NCBI RefSeq assembly: GCF_009068765.1
Contig: NZ_CP035534.1
Location: 558,001-622,000 of the forward strand
DNA length: 64,000 bases
Direction of reading: 5' to 3'
Source of the DNA: Sulfurimonas hydrogeniphila
Lineage (GTDB): Bacteria; Campylobacterota; Campylobacteria; Campylobacterales; Sulfurimonadaceae
Shown here: in pieces, positions 19,466 to 28,270 of the stretch
Numbering within the stretch: position 1 is the first letter of the stretch
Layout of the letters: the number at the start of each line of letters is the position of its first letter
The notes under the pieces: model-generated
Told to the model about the DNA's origin: nothing
What the model saw: only the letters and a program-made list of their open reading frames with translations
Databases searched by the model: none
Program-made: the position numbers and the translations under genes

Positions 19466-20494
19466 ATGGCTACTTTAACACAGCAGCAACAGGCCGCACT
19501 TGATGAAATGAGTATGGCAGAAAAAATTGCCATACTTCTGCTGCAGTTGGGTGAAGACGCAACAGCGGCAATATTTTCAAATATGGGTGTTGAGGCTATT
19601 ACTGAAATATCAAAATATATTGCAGCAAACAGAACTATTGACAAGGCAATAGCAACTGCTGTTTTAGAAGAGTTTCATGCGATATTTCAGTCGGGTCAGT
19701 ATATGACATCAGGCGGTATGGAGTATGCAAGAGAACTGCTCTACAGAACACTCGGTCCCGAAGAGGCAAAAAAGATTTTAGACAAACTCTCAAAAAGCAT
19801 GCAAAATACACAAAACTTTGCCTATCTTTCAAAAATCAAACCACAACAGCTTTCAGACTTTATTATCAATGAACATCCACAAACAATTGCTTTGATTTTG
19901 GCACATATGGACCCTACTGAGGCTGCCGACACATTGCAGTATTTTCCGGATGATTTGCGAAGTGAAGTTGCGATGCGTATGGCAAAACTCGGAGACATTT
20001 CCCCTTCGGTTATCAAACGGGTTTCTGCTGTTCTTGAATCAAAACTTGAATCGCTTGCTTCTTATAAAGTAGAAGTTGGCGGAACACGTGCGGTTGCAGA
20101 TATCTTTAACCGCCTTGGTGCAAAAAGCTCTAAAGCGACTTTGGCAAATATTGAGCAGGTCGATGAAGAGTTGGCAACACAGATTAAAGAGATGATGTTT
20201 ACTTTTGAAGATATTGTGACTTTGGACAAGAATTCTATTGCAGAGATTTTAAAGGCTGTAGACAAAGCAGAATTGATGCTGGCACTCAAATCTGCTCCGG
20301 AAGAGTTAAAAGAGAAGTTTTTCTCTGCAATGAGTGAGCGGGCTCGAGAAGCCTTTGAAGAAGAGATGCAGTTCCTGGGAGCAGTCAAAATGAAAGATGT
20401 TGAGGCGGCTCAGAGAAAAATTGTGGAAGTGGTCAATCAGTTGGCTGAAGCGGGAACTATCCAAATGGGCTCCAGCGAAGAGATGATAGAGTAA
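19466..20494 (+). CDS. fliG: flagellar motor switch protein FliG
   Basis: A 342-residue switch protein that links the MS-ring to FliM and takes torque from the stator. The middle domain shows EHPQTIALILAHMDP; the C-terminal domain has MFTFEDIVTLD and the charged helix with KSAPEELKEKFFSAMSERA, whose charged residues interact with MotA. Three ARM-like domains are full length. GAGAGGAAG precedes it within the end of fliF. Confidence 0.97.
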   Translation: MATLTQQQQAALDEMSMAEKIAILLLQLGEDATAAIFSNMGVEAITEISKYIAANRTIDKAIATAVLEEFHAIFQSGQYMTSGGMEYARELLYRTLGPEEAKKILDKLSKSMQNTQNFAYLSKIKPQQLSDFIINEHPQTIALILAHMDPTEAADTLQYFPDDLRSEVAMRMAKLGDISPSVIKRVSAVLESKLESLASYKVEVGGTRAVADIFNRLGAKSSKATLANIEQVDEELATQIKEMMFTFEDIVTLDKNSIAEILKAVDKAELMLALKSAPEELKEKFFSAMSERAREAFEEEMQFLGAVKMKDVEAAQRKIVEVVNQLAEAGTIQMGSSEEMIE

Positions 20495-20497
20495 AAA

Positions 20498-21277
20498 ATG
20501 GCAACTATAATATCTGAAAATGAAATTAACGAGCATAATGTGCAAAAATACAGTTTTAAAGTTATTGCAATGGGCTCAAAAGAAGAGCAAAAAAAAGAAA
20601 ACAAGGTATTTACACAAGAAGACAATCCAAAGGCAAGAGCTTCGGATGTTGATTCGAGTGCTCTGAGTACGAGTTCAAAAGATTCGCTTATAGAGTCTTT
20701 AATGAAAAAAACAGATGAAATGTCATCAAACTTTATAAAATTGCAAATGAGACTCGAAGCCAAAGAAGAAGAGTTTCAAGAAGAACTGAAAAAAGCCAGG
20801 GAAGAGGCTTTTGCTGAAGGCTTGAAGGCCGGAGAGGCAAAAGCAAGAGAAGAGATCGACAAAACACTGCGTAGTAAACTCGAGCTTTTGACAAACTCCA
20901 TACAAAAACTTGAAGAGAGTGCGAGTGAATTTGAAAAAGCTTTAGAAGGGATAAAGAACGAATTGCTGCATGCGGCCATAGACATTGCAAAAGAGGTTGT
21001 ACAGATTGAAGTCAGTGAAAATTCCTCACAGATTGCTAAAAAACTCAGTGATGAGTTGATACAGGAATTACAAAATGCTTCTAAAATAACACTGAAGGTC
21101 AATCCAAAAGATCACAGCGCTATCGCAGAACATTTTACCAAACTTGAGCATGTAAAAGTTTTGCCTGAAAGTGCAGTAAGTGAAGGCGGTGTTATAGTTT
21201 TGAGTGATGCAGGCAATATTGATGCACAAATATCAAAAAGATTTGAGAGAGTAAAAAAGGCAGCTTTAAGTGAGTAG
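20498..21277 (+). CDS. fliH: flagellar export apparatus protein FliH
   Basis: A 259-residue regulator of the FliI export ATPase. It has a long charged coiled coil (residues 60-150) rich in Glu, Lys and Ala with the AxxxGxxxA-like stretch EEAFAEGLKAGEAKARE, then a conserved C-terminal domain (DIAKEVVQIEV, and VLPESAVSEGGVIVLS). It starts 4 bases after fliG and overlaps dxs by 8 bases. Confidence 0.92.
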   Translation: MATIISENEINEHNVQKYSFKVIAMGSKEEQKKENKVFTQEDNPKARASDVDSSALSTSSKDSLIESLMKKTDEMSSNFIKLQMRLEAKEEEFQEELKKAREEAFAEGLKAGEAKAREEIDKTLRSKLELLTNSIQKLEESASEFEKALEGIKNELLHAAIDIAKEVVQIEVSENSSQIAKKLSDELIQELQNASKITLKVNPKDHSAIAEHFTKLEHVKVLPESAVSEGGVIVLSDAGNIDAQISKRFERVKKAALSE

Positions 21278-23102
21278 AATGAATATAAAAGAGAAAAGTA
21301 TTAAAGAGCTTGAAGCTCTCAGTGAAGATATAAGAAAACGAATTTTGGAAGTTGTGAGTAAGAATGGCGGACATTTGAGTTCTACTCTCGGGGCTACAGA
21401 GATAATTGTGGCAATGCATAAAGTATTTGATTCTCAAAAGGATCCTTTTATCTTTGATGTATCACACCAGGCGTATGCCCACAAACTGCTTACAGGAAGA
21501 TGGGAAGAATTTGATACACTCAGACAGTTTAACGGAATATGCGGTTATACAAAACCAAGCGAAAGCAGCGATGACTATTTTGTGGCAGGACACAGTTCCA
21601 CTTCAATATCTTTGGGAGTCGGGGCTGCAAAAGCCATAGCGCTTAAAGGTCAGCAAAATGAACGTATTCCCGTGGTGCTTATCGGTGACGGTTCTATGAC
21701 GGCAGGTATGGTGTATGAGGCGTTAAATGAGTTGGGTGAGAGAAAGTACCCGATGATTATTATTTTAAATGATAATGAGATGAGCATAGCAAAACCTATT
21801 GGTGCAATCAGCAGAATGCTCAGCTCTGCCATGGCATCTCCTTTTTACCAAAGATTTAAAAAAAATACGGAGAGTTTTGTCGACAACTTTGGTGACGGTG
21901 CCAGATATATTGCAAAGCGCATGGAAGAATCTTTGAAGCTCATTACTCCGGGCATACTCTTTGAAGAGATGGGGATTAACTATATAGGTCCAATAGACGG
22001 GCACAATATTGCACAACTTGTAGAGATACTCAAAACGGCAAGAAAATTAAACGAACCGGTTATAATTCATGCACAGACTCTTAAAGGGAAAGGGTATGAA
22101 ATTGCAGAAGGCAAAGAAGAAAAATGGCATGGTGTCGGTCCGTTTGATCTCTCCAGCGGAAGTTCTGCCAAAAAAGCCGCAACAAAAAGCGCTACACAGA
22201 TATATACCGAGTCTCTTCTTTCTTTGTGTGAAAAAAATGAGAAGATCGTCGGTGTTACAGCAGCAATGCCAAGCGGTACAGGGCTAAGTGAGCTTATAAA
22301 AAAATATCCGACACGTTTTTGGGATGTGGCTATTGCAGAACAGCATGCCGTGACTTCTATGGCAGCACTGGCAAAAGAGGGATTTAAACCTTTTTGCAGT
22401 ATTTATTCTACATTTTTGCAGCGTGCCTATGATCAGGTAATTCACGATACCTGCTTGATGGATCTGCCTGTTGTATTTGCACTTGACCGTGCCGGAATTG
22501 TTGGAGAAGACGGAGAAACCCACCAGGGTGTATTTGATGTCAGTTATTTGCGGACTATTCCAAATATGACACTGTTTGCACCTAGAGATGAGAAGAGTTT
22601 TCATCAGGCAATGGGTTTTGCCGCAAAATATGAGCATCCGTGTTCTTTGCGTTATCCCAGGGGTTCTTTTACAGAAACTGATTTGCCTGAGTCTGCACCT
22701 TTTGAACTTGGAAAATCCCAGCTTTTACAGACGGCAAAGAGCAATATTCTTTTTATCGGTTACGGAAATGGTGTCGGACGGGCATATCAAACAGCACAAT
22801 ACATGAAAGAAGATGTAAGTATTCTCGATTTACGTTTTGTAAAACCGCTTGATGAAGAGATGCTCAAAGATTTGTCAAACAGGTATAACAAATGGTTTGT
22901 TTTTTCAGATACGGCAAAGTATGGCGGTGTCGGCTCTGCAATTTTAGAGTTTTTGGCAAAGGAGAATATTTTAAATATATCCGTTGTATCCTTTGAATAC
23001 GAGGATGCATTTATCACACACGGCAATACAAGAGTTGTAGAAGAGTCTTTAGAACTCTTGCCTGAACAACTGGCAAAAAAAGTCACAAACCATAAACCTT
23101 AG
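21270..23102 (+). CDS. dxs: 1-deoxy-D-xylulose-5-phosphate synthase
   Basis: A thiamine-diphosphate enzyme joining pyruvate and glyceraldehyde 3-phosphate, the first step of the MEP isoprenoid pathway. The 610-residue protein has GGHLSSTLGATEI, VFDVSHQAYAHKLLTGR-like sequence, the TPP motif GDGSMTAGMVYEALN, and the second-domain motifs AEQHAVTSMAALAKEG, DRAGIVGEDGETHQGV and RYPRG. The start used is GTG overlapping fliH, with AAGG nine bases upstream; an ATG at 21279 is possible. Its placement behind fliH is the same as in Campylobacter and Helicobacter. Confidence 0.96.
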   Translation: MSRMNIKEKSIKELEALSEDIRKRILEVVSKNGGHLSSTLGATEIIVAMHKVFDSQKDPFIFDVSHQAYAHKLLTGRWEEFDTLRQFNGICGYTKPSESSDDYFVAGHSSTSISLGVGAAKAIALKGQQNERIPVVLIGDGSMTAGMVYEALNELGERKYPMIIILNDNEMSIAKPIGAISRMLSSAMASPFYQRFKKNTESFVDNFGDGARYIAKRMEESLKLITPGILFEEMGINYIGPIDGHNIAQLVEILKTARKLNEPVIIHAQTLKGKGYEIAEGKEEKWHGVGPFDLSSGSSAKKAATKSATQIYTESLLSLCEKNEKIVGVTAAMPSGTGLSELIKKYPTRFWDVAIAEQHAVTSMAALAKEGFKPFCSIYSTFLQRAYDQVIHDTCLMDLPVVFALDRAGIVGEDGETHQGVFDVSYLRTIPNMTLFAPRDEKSFHQAMGFAAKYEHPCSLRYPRGSFTETDLPESAPFELGKSQLLQTAKSNILFIGYGNGVGRAYQTAQYMKEDVSILDLRFVKPLDEEMLKDLSNRYNKWFVFSDTAKYGGVGSAILEFLAKENILNISVVSFEYEDAFITHGNTRVVEESLELLPEQLAKKVTNHKP

Positions 23103-23174
23103 TAATCTACTATGTTTACTTGACTTTAAACGACTTCTTTATTATTATTCCAGCAATCAATACAAGGAGTCGGC

Positions 23175-23606
23175 ATGAGTCAAAAGTCCTGTCCTATATC
23201 ATTTATCAAAGTTGATGCAAATATTGTCAGAATTAATGCATCTTATATTTTACTGCTTTTCAGTCTTTATCTTAGTACATCATACAGGGGTATTGTGCTT
23301 TTTTTAATTGCAGATTTTATGATAAGACTTTTTATTAACAAAAACTACAGCCCTTTGTACTTCCTGTCTGCAAGAACTAAAGAGCTGTTACATGTAAAGA
23401 GTAAATTTGAAGATGCTGCAGCTAAAAGACTGGCTACATATTTTGGGTTGATATTTTTAGTATTTATAGTATTATTTGATCTATTGCATGCACAAATGCT
23501 GTTTTATATTATGAGTGGTGTTTTTCTTGTATGTCTGTTTTTGGAAGTTGCTTTTAACTACTGTCTGGGATGCAAAATGTATTATTTATATAAAAGATTT
23601 ATGTAA
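23175..23606 (+). CDS. DUF4395 membrane protein
   Basis: A 143-residue protein starting SQKSCPISFIKVDANIVRINA, with four hydrophobic segments and a C-terminal YCLGCKMYY motif. This fits the DUF4395 family, whose role is unknown. The paired Cys in the C-terminal CLGC and one near the N-terminus (SCPIS) could bind metal or undergo redox change. AAGGAG lies before the start. It overlaps the Rrf2 regulator gene at TAATG, which suggests that the two act together. Confidence 0.75.
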   Translation: MSQKSCPISFIKVDANIVRINASYILLLFSLYLSTSYRGIVLFLIADFMIRLFINKNYSPLYFLSARTKELLHVKSKFEDAAAKRLATYFGLIFLVFIVLFDLLHAQMLFYIMSGVFLVCLFLEVAFNYCLGCKMYYLYKRFM

Positions 23607-24010
23607 TGGTAGGCGTGTCTACAAAAAGCCTGTATGGCGTTGCAGCAATGCATGCGTTGTACAATTCTCCCAGAAACAAGCTGATGCAGATAAAAGAGAT
23701 AGCTGCGATGACGCAAATTTCGCACGGTTACCTTGAACAAATTCTTTCAAGCTTGAAAAAGCACGGCTTTGTTGTAAGTATAAGAGGTGTAAACGGAGGG
23801 TATAAACTGGCCACAGATGCTTCTAATATTATCGTTCTAGATATTGTAGAAGCCTTGGAAGGAGAACTTTTTGTAGTAGGGCAAAATGTTGGAGCAAGTG
23901 TAGTGCTGGACTCTTTTTGGAAAGATATTCAGGAGAAAGTCCGTGCTGTTTTTCATGTAAAACTCTCTGAACTTGACAAGGCATATGCAACATATTTTTA
24001 TGAAATTTAA
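23606..24010 (+). CDS. Rrf2-family transcriptional regulator
   Basis: A 134-residue winged-helix regulator: YGVAAMHALYNSP, then MTQISHGYLEQILSSLKKHG as the recognition helix region, and VVSIRGVNGGYKLA as the wing, the standard Rrf2 pattern. The three Cys that bind an Fe-S cluster in IscR and NsrR are absent; the protein has no Cys at all, so it must sense something else or act as a Cys-less CymR-like regulator. The start could also be a GTG at 23615. It is coupled to DUF4395 upstream. Confidence 0.88.
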   Translation: MVGVSTKSLYGVAAMHALYNSPRNKLMQIKEIAAMTQISHGYLEQILSSLKKHGFVVSIRGVNGGYKLATDASNIIVLDIVEALEGELFVVGQNVGASVVLDSFWKDIQEKVRAVFHVKLSELDKAYATYFYEI

Positions 24011-24729
24011 AGCATAATAATCCCTGCAAATCTTCCGGTAGGGTTGTTTTTTCTGTAAGAATAAAATCTGTCAGAATGACAACAGTTGCAAATATCTGAT
24101 ATCTCAATATTCTTGGCTAAAACACCTGCTGCACAGAACTGTTTCTGGAGTATTGCTCTGATATCCAGGTAGAATTTCTTTCCTTTTTTATCAACAGCAT
24201 AACTGACTTCTTTCTCTTTTGCCTCTTTGTAAATCTGTTCATTTATTTTATAACATTTCTGACATATTGCAGGTCCGACGGTGACTAGAAGATCCTTCAT
24301 ATCAGATGCGAAACTCCTGACAAAACTGTTAAGAACATTTTGAACAATATTTTCAAAGGCTCCTGCTCTGCCGGCATGTGCTGCAGCAATGACATTTTGT
24401 TTGGGATCATAAAAAAGGATCGGAGAACAGTCGGCTGCCATTACCAGCAGAGGGGTGTTTTTTTTATTTGTAATCACTGCGTCACAGGTAGGAGGATTGA
24501 AAAAGTTGTCGTTTTTATCAACTGTTTTTACAATATTTGAGTGAATCTGTTTCATGTGTACAAGTGCTTTATAGTCATAATGGAGCTTTTTTGCCAAAGT
24601 TTTATGATTTTGCAGTACATTTTTTGGATTATCCTGAACATGAAAGGCTAAATTCCCGCTTTCCTTACATGTAAAGGCATGTGTGAGTTTTGAGTAGTTG
24701 TTTAATAATTTACTTTGATAAAATTTCAT
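24007..24729 (-). CDS. pgeF: YfiH/PgeF laccase-domain protein
   Basis: A 240-residue protein of the DUF152/YfiH family, which corrects misincorporated amino acids in peptidoglycan precursors or acts as a purine nucleoside phosphorylase. The zinc-binding residues are visible: VHMKQIHSN, ADCSPILFYD, AAAHAGRAGAF and CCHSDRFYSYR. I chose the ATG at 24729; the frame continues upstream but a TATAAT ends only six bases before this ATG, so the mRNA is probably leaderless and no ribosome binding site is visible. It is divergent from ovoA with 46 bases between the two starts. Confidence 0.85.
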   Translation of the reverse strand: MKFYQSKLLNNYSKLTHAFTCKESGNLAFHVQDNPKNVLQNHKTLAKKLHYDYKALVHMKQIHSNIVKTVDKNDNFFNPPTCDAVITNKKNTPLLVMAADCSPILFYDPKQNVIAAAHAGRAGAFENIVQNVLNSFVRSFASDMKDLLVTVGPAICQKCYKINEQIYKEAKEKEVSYAVDKKGKKFYLDIRAILQKQFCAAGVLAKNIEISDICNCCHSDRFYSYRKNNPTGRFAGIIML

Positions 24730-24742
24730 ATAATGATTATAA
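24728..24742. promoter_or_regulatory. PerR-box-like palindrome and facing -10 elements, pgeF/ovoA
   Basis: ATATAATGATTATAA matches the Bacillus PerR box TTATAATNATTATAA with one mismatch. Its 13-base core (24729-24741) is a perfect palindrome that reads TATAAT on both strands, so it may hold the -10 elements of both divergent genes. A bound repressor would block both. The AT-rich context makes chance matches easier. Confidence 0.5.
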
Positions 24743-24775
24743 CATAAGCCATGATAAATAGAAAAAGGAAAAATA

Positions 24776-26875
24776 TTGAGTAAACTAAGTATGTACCCGG
24801 TCACACTTGATGGAGAAAATATTGAGAAAAAACGCAAAGAGATACGCGAGTACTTCCATAATACCTTTGATCTGTTTGAAAAAGTTTTTGAATTGTTGCA
24901 AGATGAGTCTGTGTTTTACAAGAAAAGCGAACCGACCCGTCATCCAATGATATTTTATTTTGGACATACAGCGACCTTTTTTGTAAACAGACTTGTAAGT
25001 ATGCAAATAATTTATGAAAGAATAAATCCTGAATTTGAGTCTCTGTTTGCTGTAGGCGTGGATGAAATGCGTTGGGATGATCTGGACGAGTCACGCTACA
25101 GGTGGCCTGAAGTCTCTGCAGTGAAAAATTACCGGGATGCTGTGCGAAAACTGGTGGACAGATTGATCATGCAGTTGGAGTTTAGCTTACCGATAAAACA
25201 GGACTCACCAATGTGGATTATACTGATGGGGATAGAGCATGAGCGCATTCACATAGAGACATCTTTGGTGCTGCATCGTCAAATGCCTCTGGAATATATC
25301 AAAGATGTTCCTGAATTCAATATCTGTATACACTCTTCAGATGCGCCTCAAAATGAGATGATAACACTCAAGGGCGATACAGTTACTCTGGGAAAAGCCA
25401 AGAATCATCATCTGTATGGATGGGATAATGAATATGGCAGCTATGAAGAAGTTGTTAAAGATTTTCAGGTTTGTAAATTTCTTGTCAGCAATGGCGAATT
25501 TATGGAGTTTGTCAATGACGGCGGATATGAGACAAAAGAGTACTGGGATGAAGAAGGGTTGGTGTTTTTAGAAAAATCCAATGCAAAGCATCCTCATTTT
25601 TGGGTCAAAGAAAACGGAGTCTTTAAGTACAGAGCGTTGAGCAAGATTATAGATATGCCGCAAGATTGGCCTGTAGATGTGAATGCTCTTGAGGCAGAAG
25701 CATTTTGCAGATACAAAAGCAAAAAAGAGAATAAAGAGTATCTCCTTCCAAGTGAGGCAGAATATGAGTTGATATATAAAAAAGCCAATCTTAAAGATGT
25801 TCCTGCCCTGCATGAGAGTCGTGCAAATATCAATTTTTATCATTATGCTTCCTCCTGTCCTGTTGATGAGTTCGGTTTTAACGGGATTTATGATGTTATA
25901 GGAAATGTATGGCAGTGGAGCAGAACACCGATACGCCCTTTTAAAGGTTTTGAAGTGCATGCGGCCTATGACGACTTTTCTGTGCCTACTTTTGATGACA
26001 AGCATGCTATGATACTCGGTTCATCATGGGCCAGCAGTGGAAACCTAATCATGAAACACTCTCGGTATGCATTTAGAAAACACTTTTTTCAAAATGCCGG
26101 TTTTCGCTATGTTATAACACAAAACAGCAAAGATGACCGTGGAGATATCTATGAGAGTGATGAACTTGTTTCACAGTATTGTGAATTTCAGTATGGTGAC
26201 ACGCATTTTGGTGTTGAAAATTTTGCCATAGCCTGTGCAAAAATTGCTGTAAAATATGCAACAAATACAACAAAAGCACTGGATTTAGGCTGTGCAACAG
26301 GAAGAGCCAGTTTCGAGCTTGCAAAAACATTTGACAAAGTTGAGGGTATAGATTTTTCTGTACGTTTCATTCAGGTCGGTTCCAAATTACAAGAAGCAGG
26401 CTATGTTGCGTTTACATGTAAGGAAGAGGGTGAACTCAGTATCAATAAAAAAGTGACTCTGCAGGATTTGGGATATGAGCAGTTGGCTGAGAAAGTCTCT
26501 TTTTGGCAGGGAGATGCCTGTAACCTGAAGCCTGATTTCACTGCGTATGATTTGATAATGGCGACGAATCTCATAGACAGACTTTACAACCCAAGACTCT
26601 TTTTGGACACGGTAGACCAAAGACTCAATGCCGACGGTATACTGATGCTTACCTCTCCCTATACATGGCAGGAAAGCTCTACAAAAAAAGAGTTTTGGCT
26701 TGGCGGATACAAAGATGAAAACGGGAATGCAGTCAGAACAATAGAGCGCCTGAAAGATATTCTGCATGATAAATTTGAGCTTTTACATGTAGAAGATTTG
26801 GAGTTTGTCATAAAAGAAACAGCAAGAAAATATCAACATACCGTTTCACAGGTAAGTGTATGGAAAAAGCGTTGA
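24776..26875 (+). CDS. ovoA: ovothiol synthase: 5-histidylcysteine sulfoxide synthase fused to N-methyltransferase
   Basis: The enzyme couples cysteine to the 5-position of the histidine imidazole with O2 and iron, and its C-terminal domain later methylates the ring nitrogen. The N-terminal DinB-like domain provides the three iron ligands, YFGHTATFF and the HX3HXE motif in EHERIHIETS (about residues 155-165). The middle formylglycine-enzyme-like domain shows GFNGIYDVIGNVWQWSRTP and HFFQNAGFRYV. The SAM methyltransferase begins at ALDLGCATGRASFELA. At 699 residues it has the full three-domain length. It starts with TTG behind AAGGAA, and overlaps ovoB by 16 bases. Confidence 0.92.
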   Translation: MSKLSMYPVTLDGENIEKKRKEIREYFHNTFDLFEKVFELLQDESVFYKKSEPTRHPMIFYFGHTATFFVNRLVSMQIIYERINPEFESLFAVGVDEMRWDDLDESRYRWPEVSAVKNYRDAVRKLVDRLIMQLEFSLPIKQDSPMWIILMGIEHERIHIETSLVLHRQMPLEYIKDVPEFNICIHSSDAPQNEMITLKGDTVTLGKAKNHHLYGWDNEYGSYEEVVKDFQVCKFLVSNGEFMEFVNDGGYETKEYWDEEGLVFLEKSNAKHPHFWVKENGVFKYRALSKIIDMPQDWPVDVNALEAEAFCRYKSKKENKEYLLPSEAEYELIYKKANLKDVPALHESRANINFYHYASSCPVDEFGFNGIYDVIGNVWQWSRTPIRPFKGFEVHAAYDDFSVPTFDDKHAMILGSSWASSGNLIMKHSRYAFRKHFFQNAGFRYVITQNSKDDRGDIYESDELVSQYCEFQYGDTHFGVENFAIACAKIAVKYATNTTKALDLGCATGRASFELAKTFDKVEGIDFSVRFIQVGSKLQEAGYVAFTCKEEGELSINKKVTLQDLGYEQLAEKVSFWQGDACNLKPDFTAYDLIMATNLIDRLYNPRLFLDTVDQRLNADGILMLTSPYTWQESSTKKEFWLGGYKDENGNAVRTIERLKDILHDKFELLHVEDLEFVIKETARKYQHTVSQVSVWKKR

Positions 26876-28056
26876 AGAAGTACAGTTTTGATACAGCCAG
26901 TGAACGTGAAGGCAGCAATGCGGAAAAATATGTTTTAAGAGAACAGCTTTTCGGTACACAGGATGTCCTTCCTGTATGGGTAGCAGATATGGATATAGAT
27001 ACACCACAGTGTGTTTTGGATGCTGTGAAAAAAAGACTCCGACATCCGGTGATGGGATATGAAGAGGTACCGGAGTCCGCATTTATGGCACAGATTGCAT
27101 GGATGAAACAAGAGCATAATGTTACTTTTGCATTGGAAGATATGTTCTATTCCCATTCTGTTGTAGCATCGATGCATACTGCTATAGAGGCTTTTACAAA
27201 AGAGGGAGAGGGTGTTATCGTACAAACACCTGTCTATCCGCCTTTTTTCCACAGTGTTTTGCAATTAAACAGAAAACTTGTCAAAAATCCGCTTACATGT
27301 AACAAGCAGGGAAAATATGAATTTGATATAGAAGATTTGAAAGCAAAAATTGATGAAAATACAAAGCTTTTACTGCTGTGTTCTCCTCATAATCCTGTGG
27401 GAAGAGTATGGAAAAAAGAGGAACTTGAACAGATACTGGAAGTTTGTCTACAACATAATATTGTCGTTTTTGCGGATGAAATACATGCTGATCTGGTCTA
27501 TGCACCATACAAACATACTCCGTTTGCCGCATTAGGCTCACGGGCAAAAGATATTACACTTACCGCAATTGGCGTAGGAAAAACTTTTAATATGGCAGGT
27601 TTTGCAATAAGCACAGTAGCCATCCCGAACAAAGAGCTGCGGGAAAAATTTAAAAAAGCGTATGACAAAGTGCATTTTGCCCAAGGCTCATCTTTGTCAC
27701 ATGTAGCATTTGAAGCTGCCTACAAAGAAGCAAAAGAGTGGCTTAGAGCATTGAAAATTCATTTATATGAAAACTATTCAATGCTGAGCGCACTTGCAAA
27801 AAAGTATCCGCACTTTATGAAGGTAACACCGATTGAGGCGACCTACCTGGCATGGATTGATTGTCGCGGTATGGGCTTAAAAGACAAAGAGCTCCGTAGC
27901 TTTTTTATCAAAGAAGCAAAACTCGGACTTAATCCCGGTATCAGTTTTGGCAGAGAAGGCAGTGGGTTTATGCGCTTGAATTTTGCGCTCAGCTCTGCTA
28001 AAATGGCAGAGGTCGTTCAAAGACTTGAAAATGCATTGAGGAAAATAAGTGGCTGA
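26860..28056 (+). CDS. ovoB: PLP-dependent sulfoxide lyase OvoB
   Basis: A 398-residue MalY/PatB-type aminotransferase-fold lyase. It has LPVWVADMDIDTPQCVLDA, VQTPVYPPFFHSV, CSPHNPVGRVWKKEEL, ADEIHADLVY, and GVGKTFNMAGFAIS, in which the Lys binds PLP. In this family these also mark cystathionine beta-lyases, but overlap with ovoA makes cleavage of the histidylcysteine sulfoxide to the 5-thiol the best call. The overlap of 16 bases implies coupled translation. A small gene overlaps its end. Confidence 0.88.
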   Translation: MEKALKKYSFDTASEREGSNAEKYVLREQLFGTQDVLPVWVADMDIDTPQCVLDAVKKRLRHPVMGYEEVPESAFMAQIAWMKQEHNVTFALEDMFYSHSVVASMHTAIEAFTKEGEGVIVQTPVYPPFFHSVLQLNRKLVKNPLTCNKQGKYEFDIEDLKAKIDENTKLLLLCSPHNPVGRVWKKEELEQILEVCLQHNIVVFADEIHADLVYAPYKHTPFAALGSRAKDITLTAIGVGKTFNMAGFAISTVAIPNKELREKFKKAYDKVHFAQGSSLSHVAFEAAYKEAKEWLRALKIHLYENYSMLSALAKKYPHFMKVTPIEATYLAWIDCRGMGLKDKELRSFFIKEAKLGLNPGISFGREGSGFMRLNFALSSAKMAEVVQRLENALRKISG

Positions 28057-28270
28057 TATAAACTGGAATGAGTATAAAGAGTATAAAAGATACACAGCAA
28101 AAAATGACAATTTCGCAATATTGCTTGATTTCATTAAGAGTTATTATAACATGACAAACCCTTTTGAAATCTTTGAAATACTTGTTCAGGACGAAACGGC
28201 AAAAATGATGCTCGATAAACGCAATATAACAGATCCGGAAAAACTGGAAAATTTTATGTTTCAAAACTAA
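28049..28270 (+). CDS. small protein in the ovothiol operon
   Basis: A 73-residue soluble protein beginning MADINWNEYKEYKRYT, rich in aromatic and charged residues, without Cys. I do not recognise the family. It starts with GTG overlapping the ovoB stop by 8 bases, and AGGA lies six bases upstream, so it is very probably translated with ovoB. It could be a partner or regulator of the ovothiol enzymes, or unrelated and merely cotranscribed. Confidence 0.6.
   Translation: MADINWNEYKEYKRYTAKNDNFAILLDFIKSYYNMTNPFEIFEILVQDETAKMMLDKRNITDPEKLENFMFQN

Noticed and set aside
24730-24837. N-terminal extension of pgeF to 24837
   Set aside because: It would cover the ovoA start and the divergent promoter; the homologous protein begins at the ATG at 24729.
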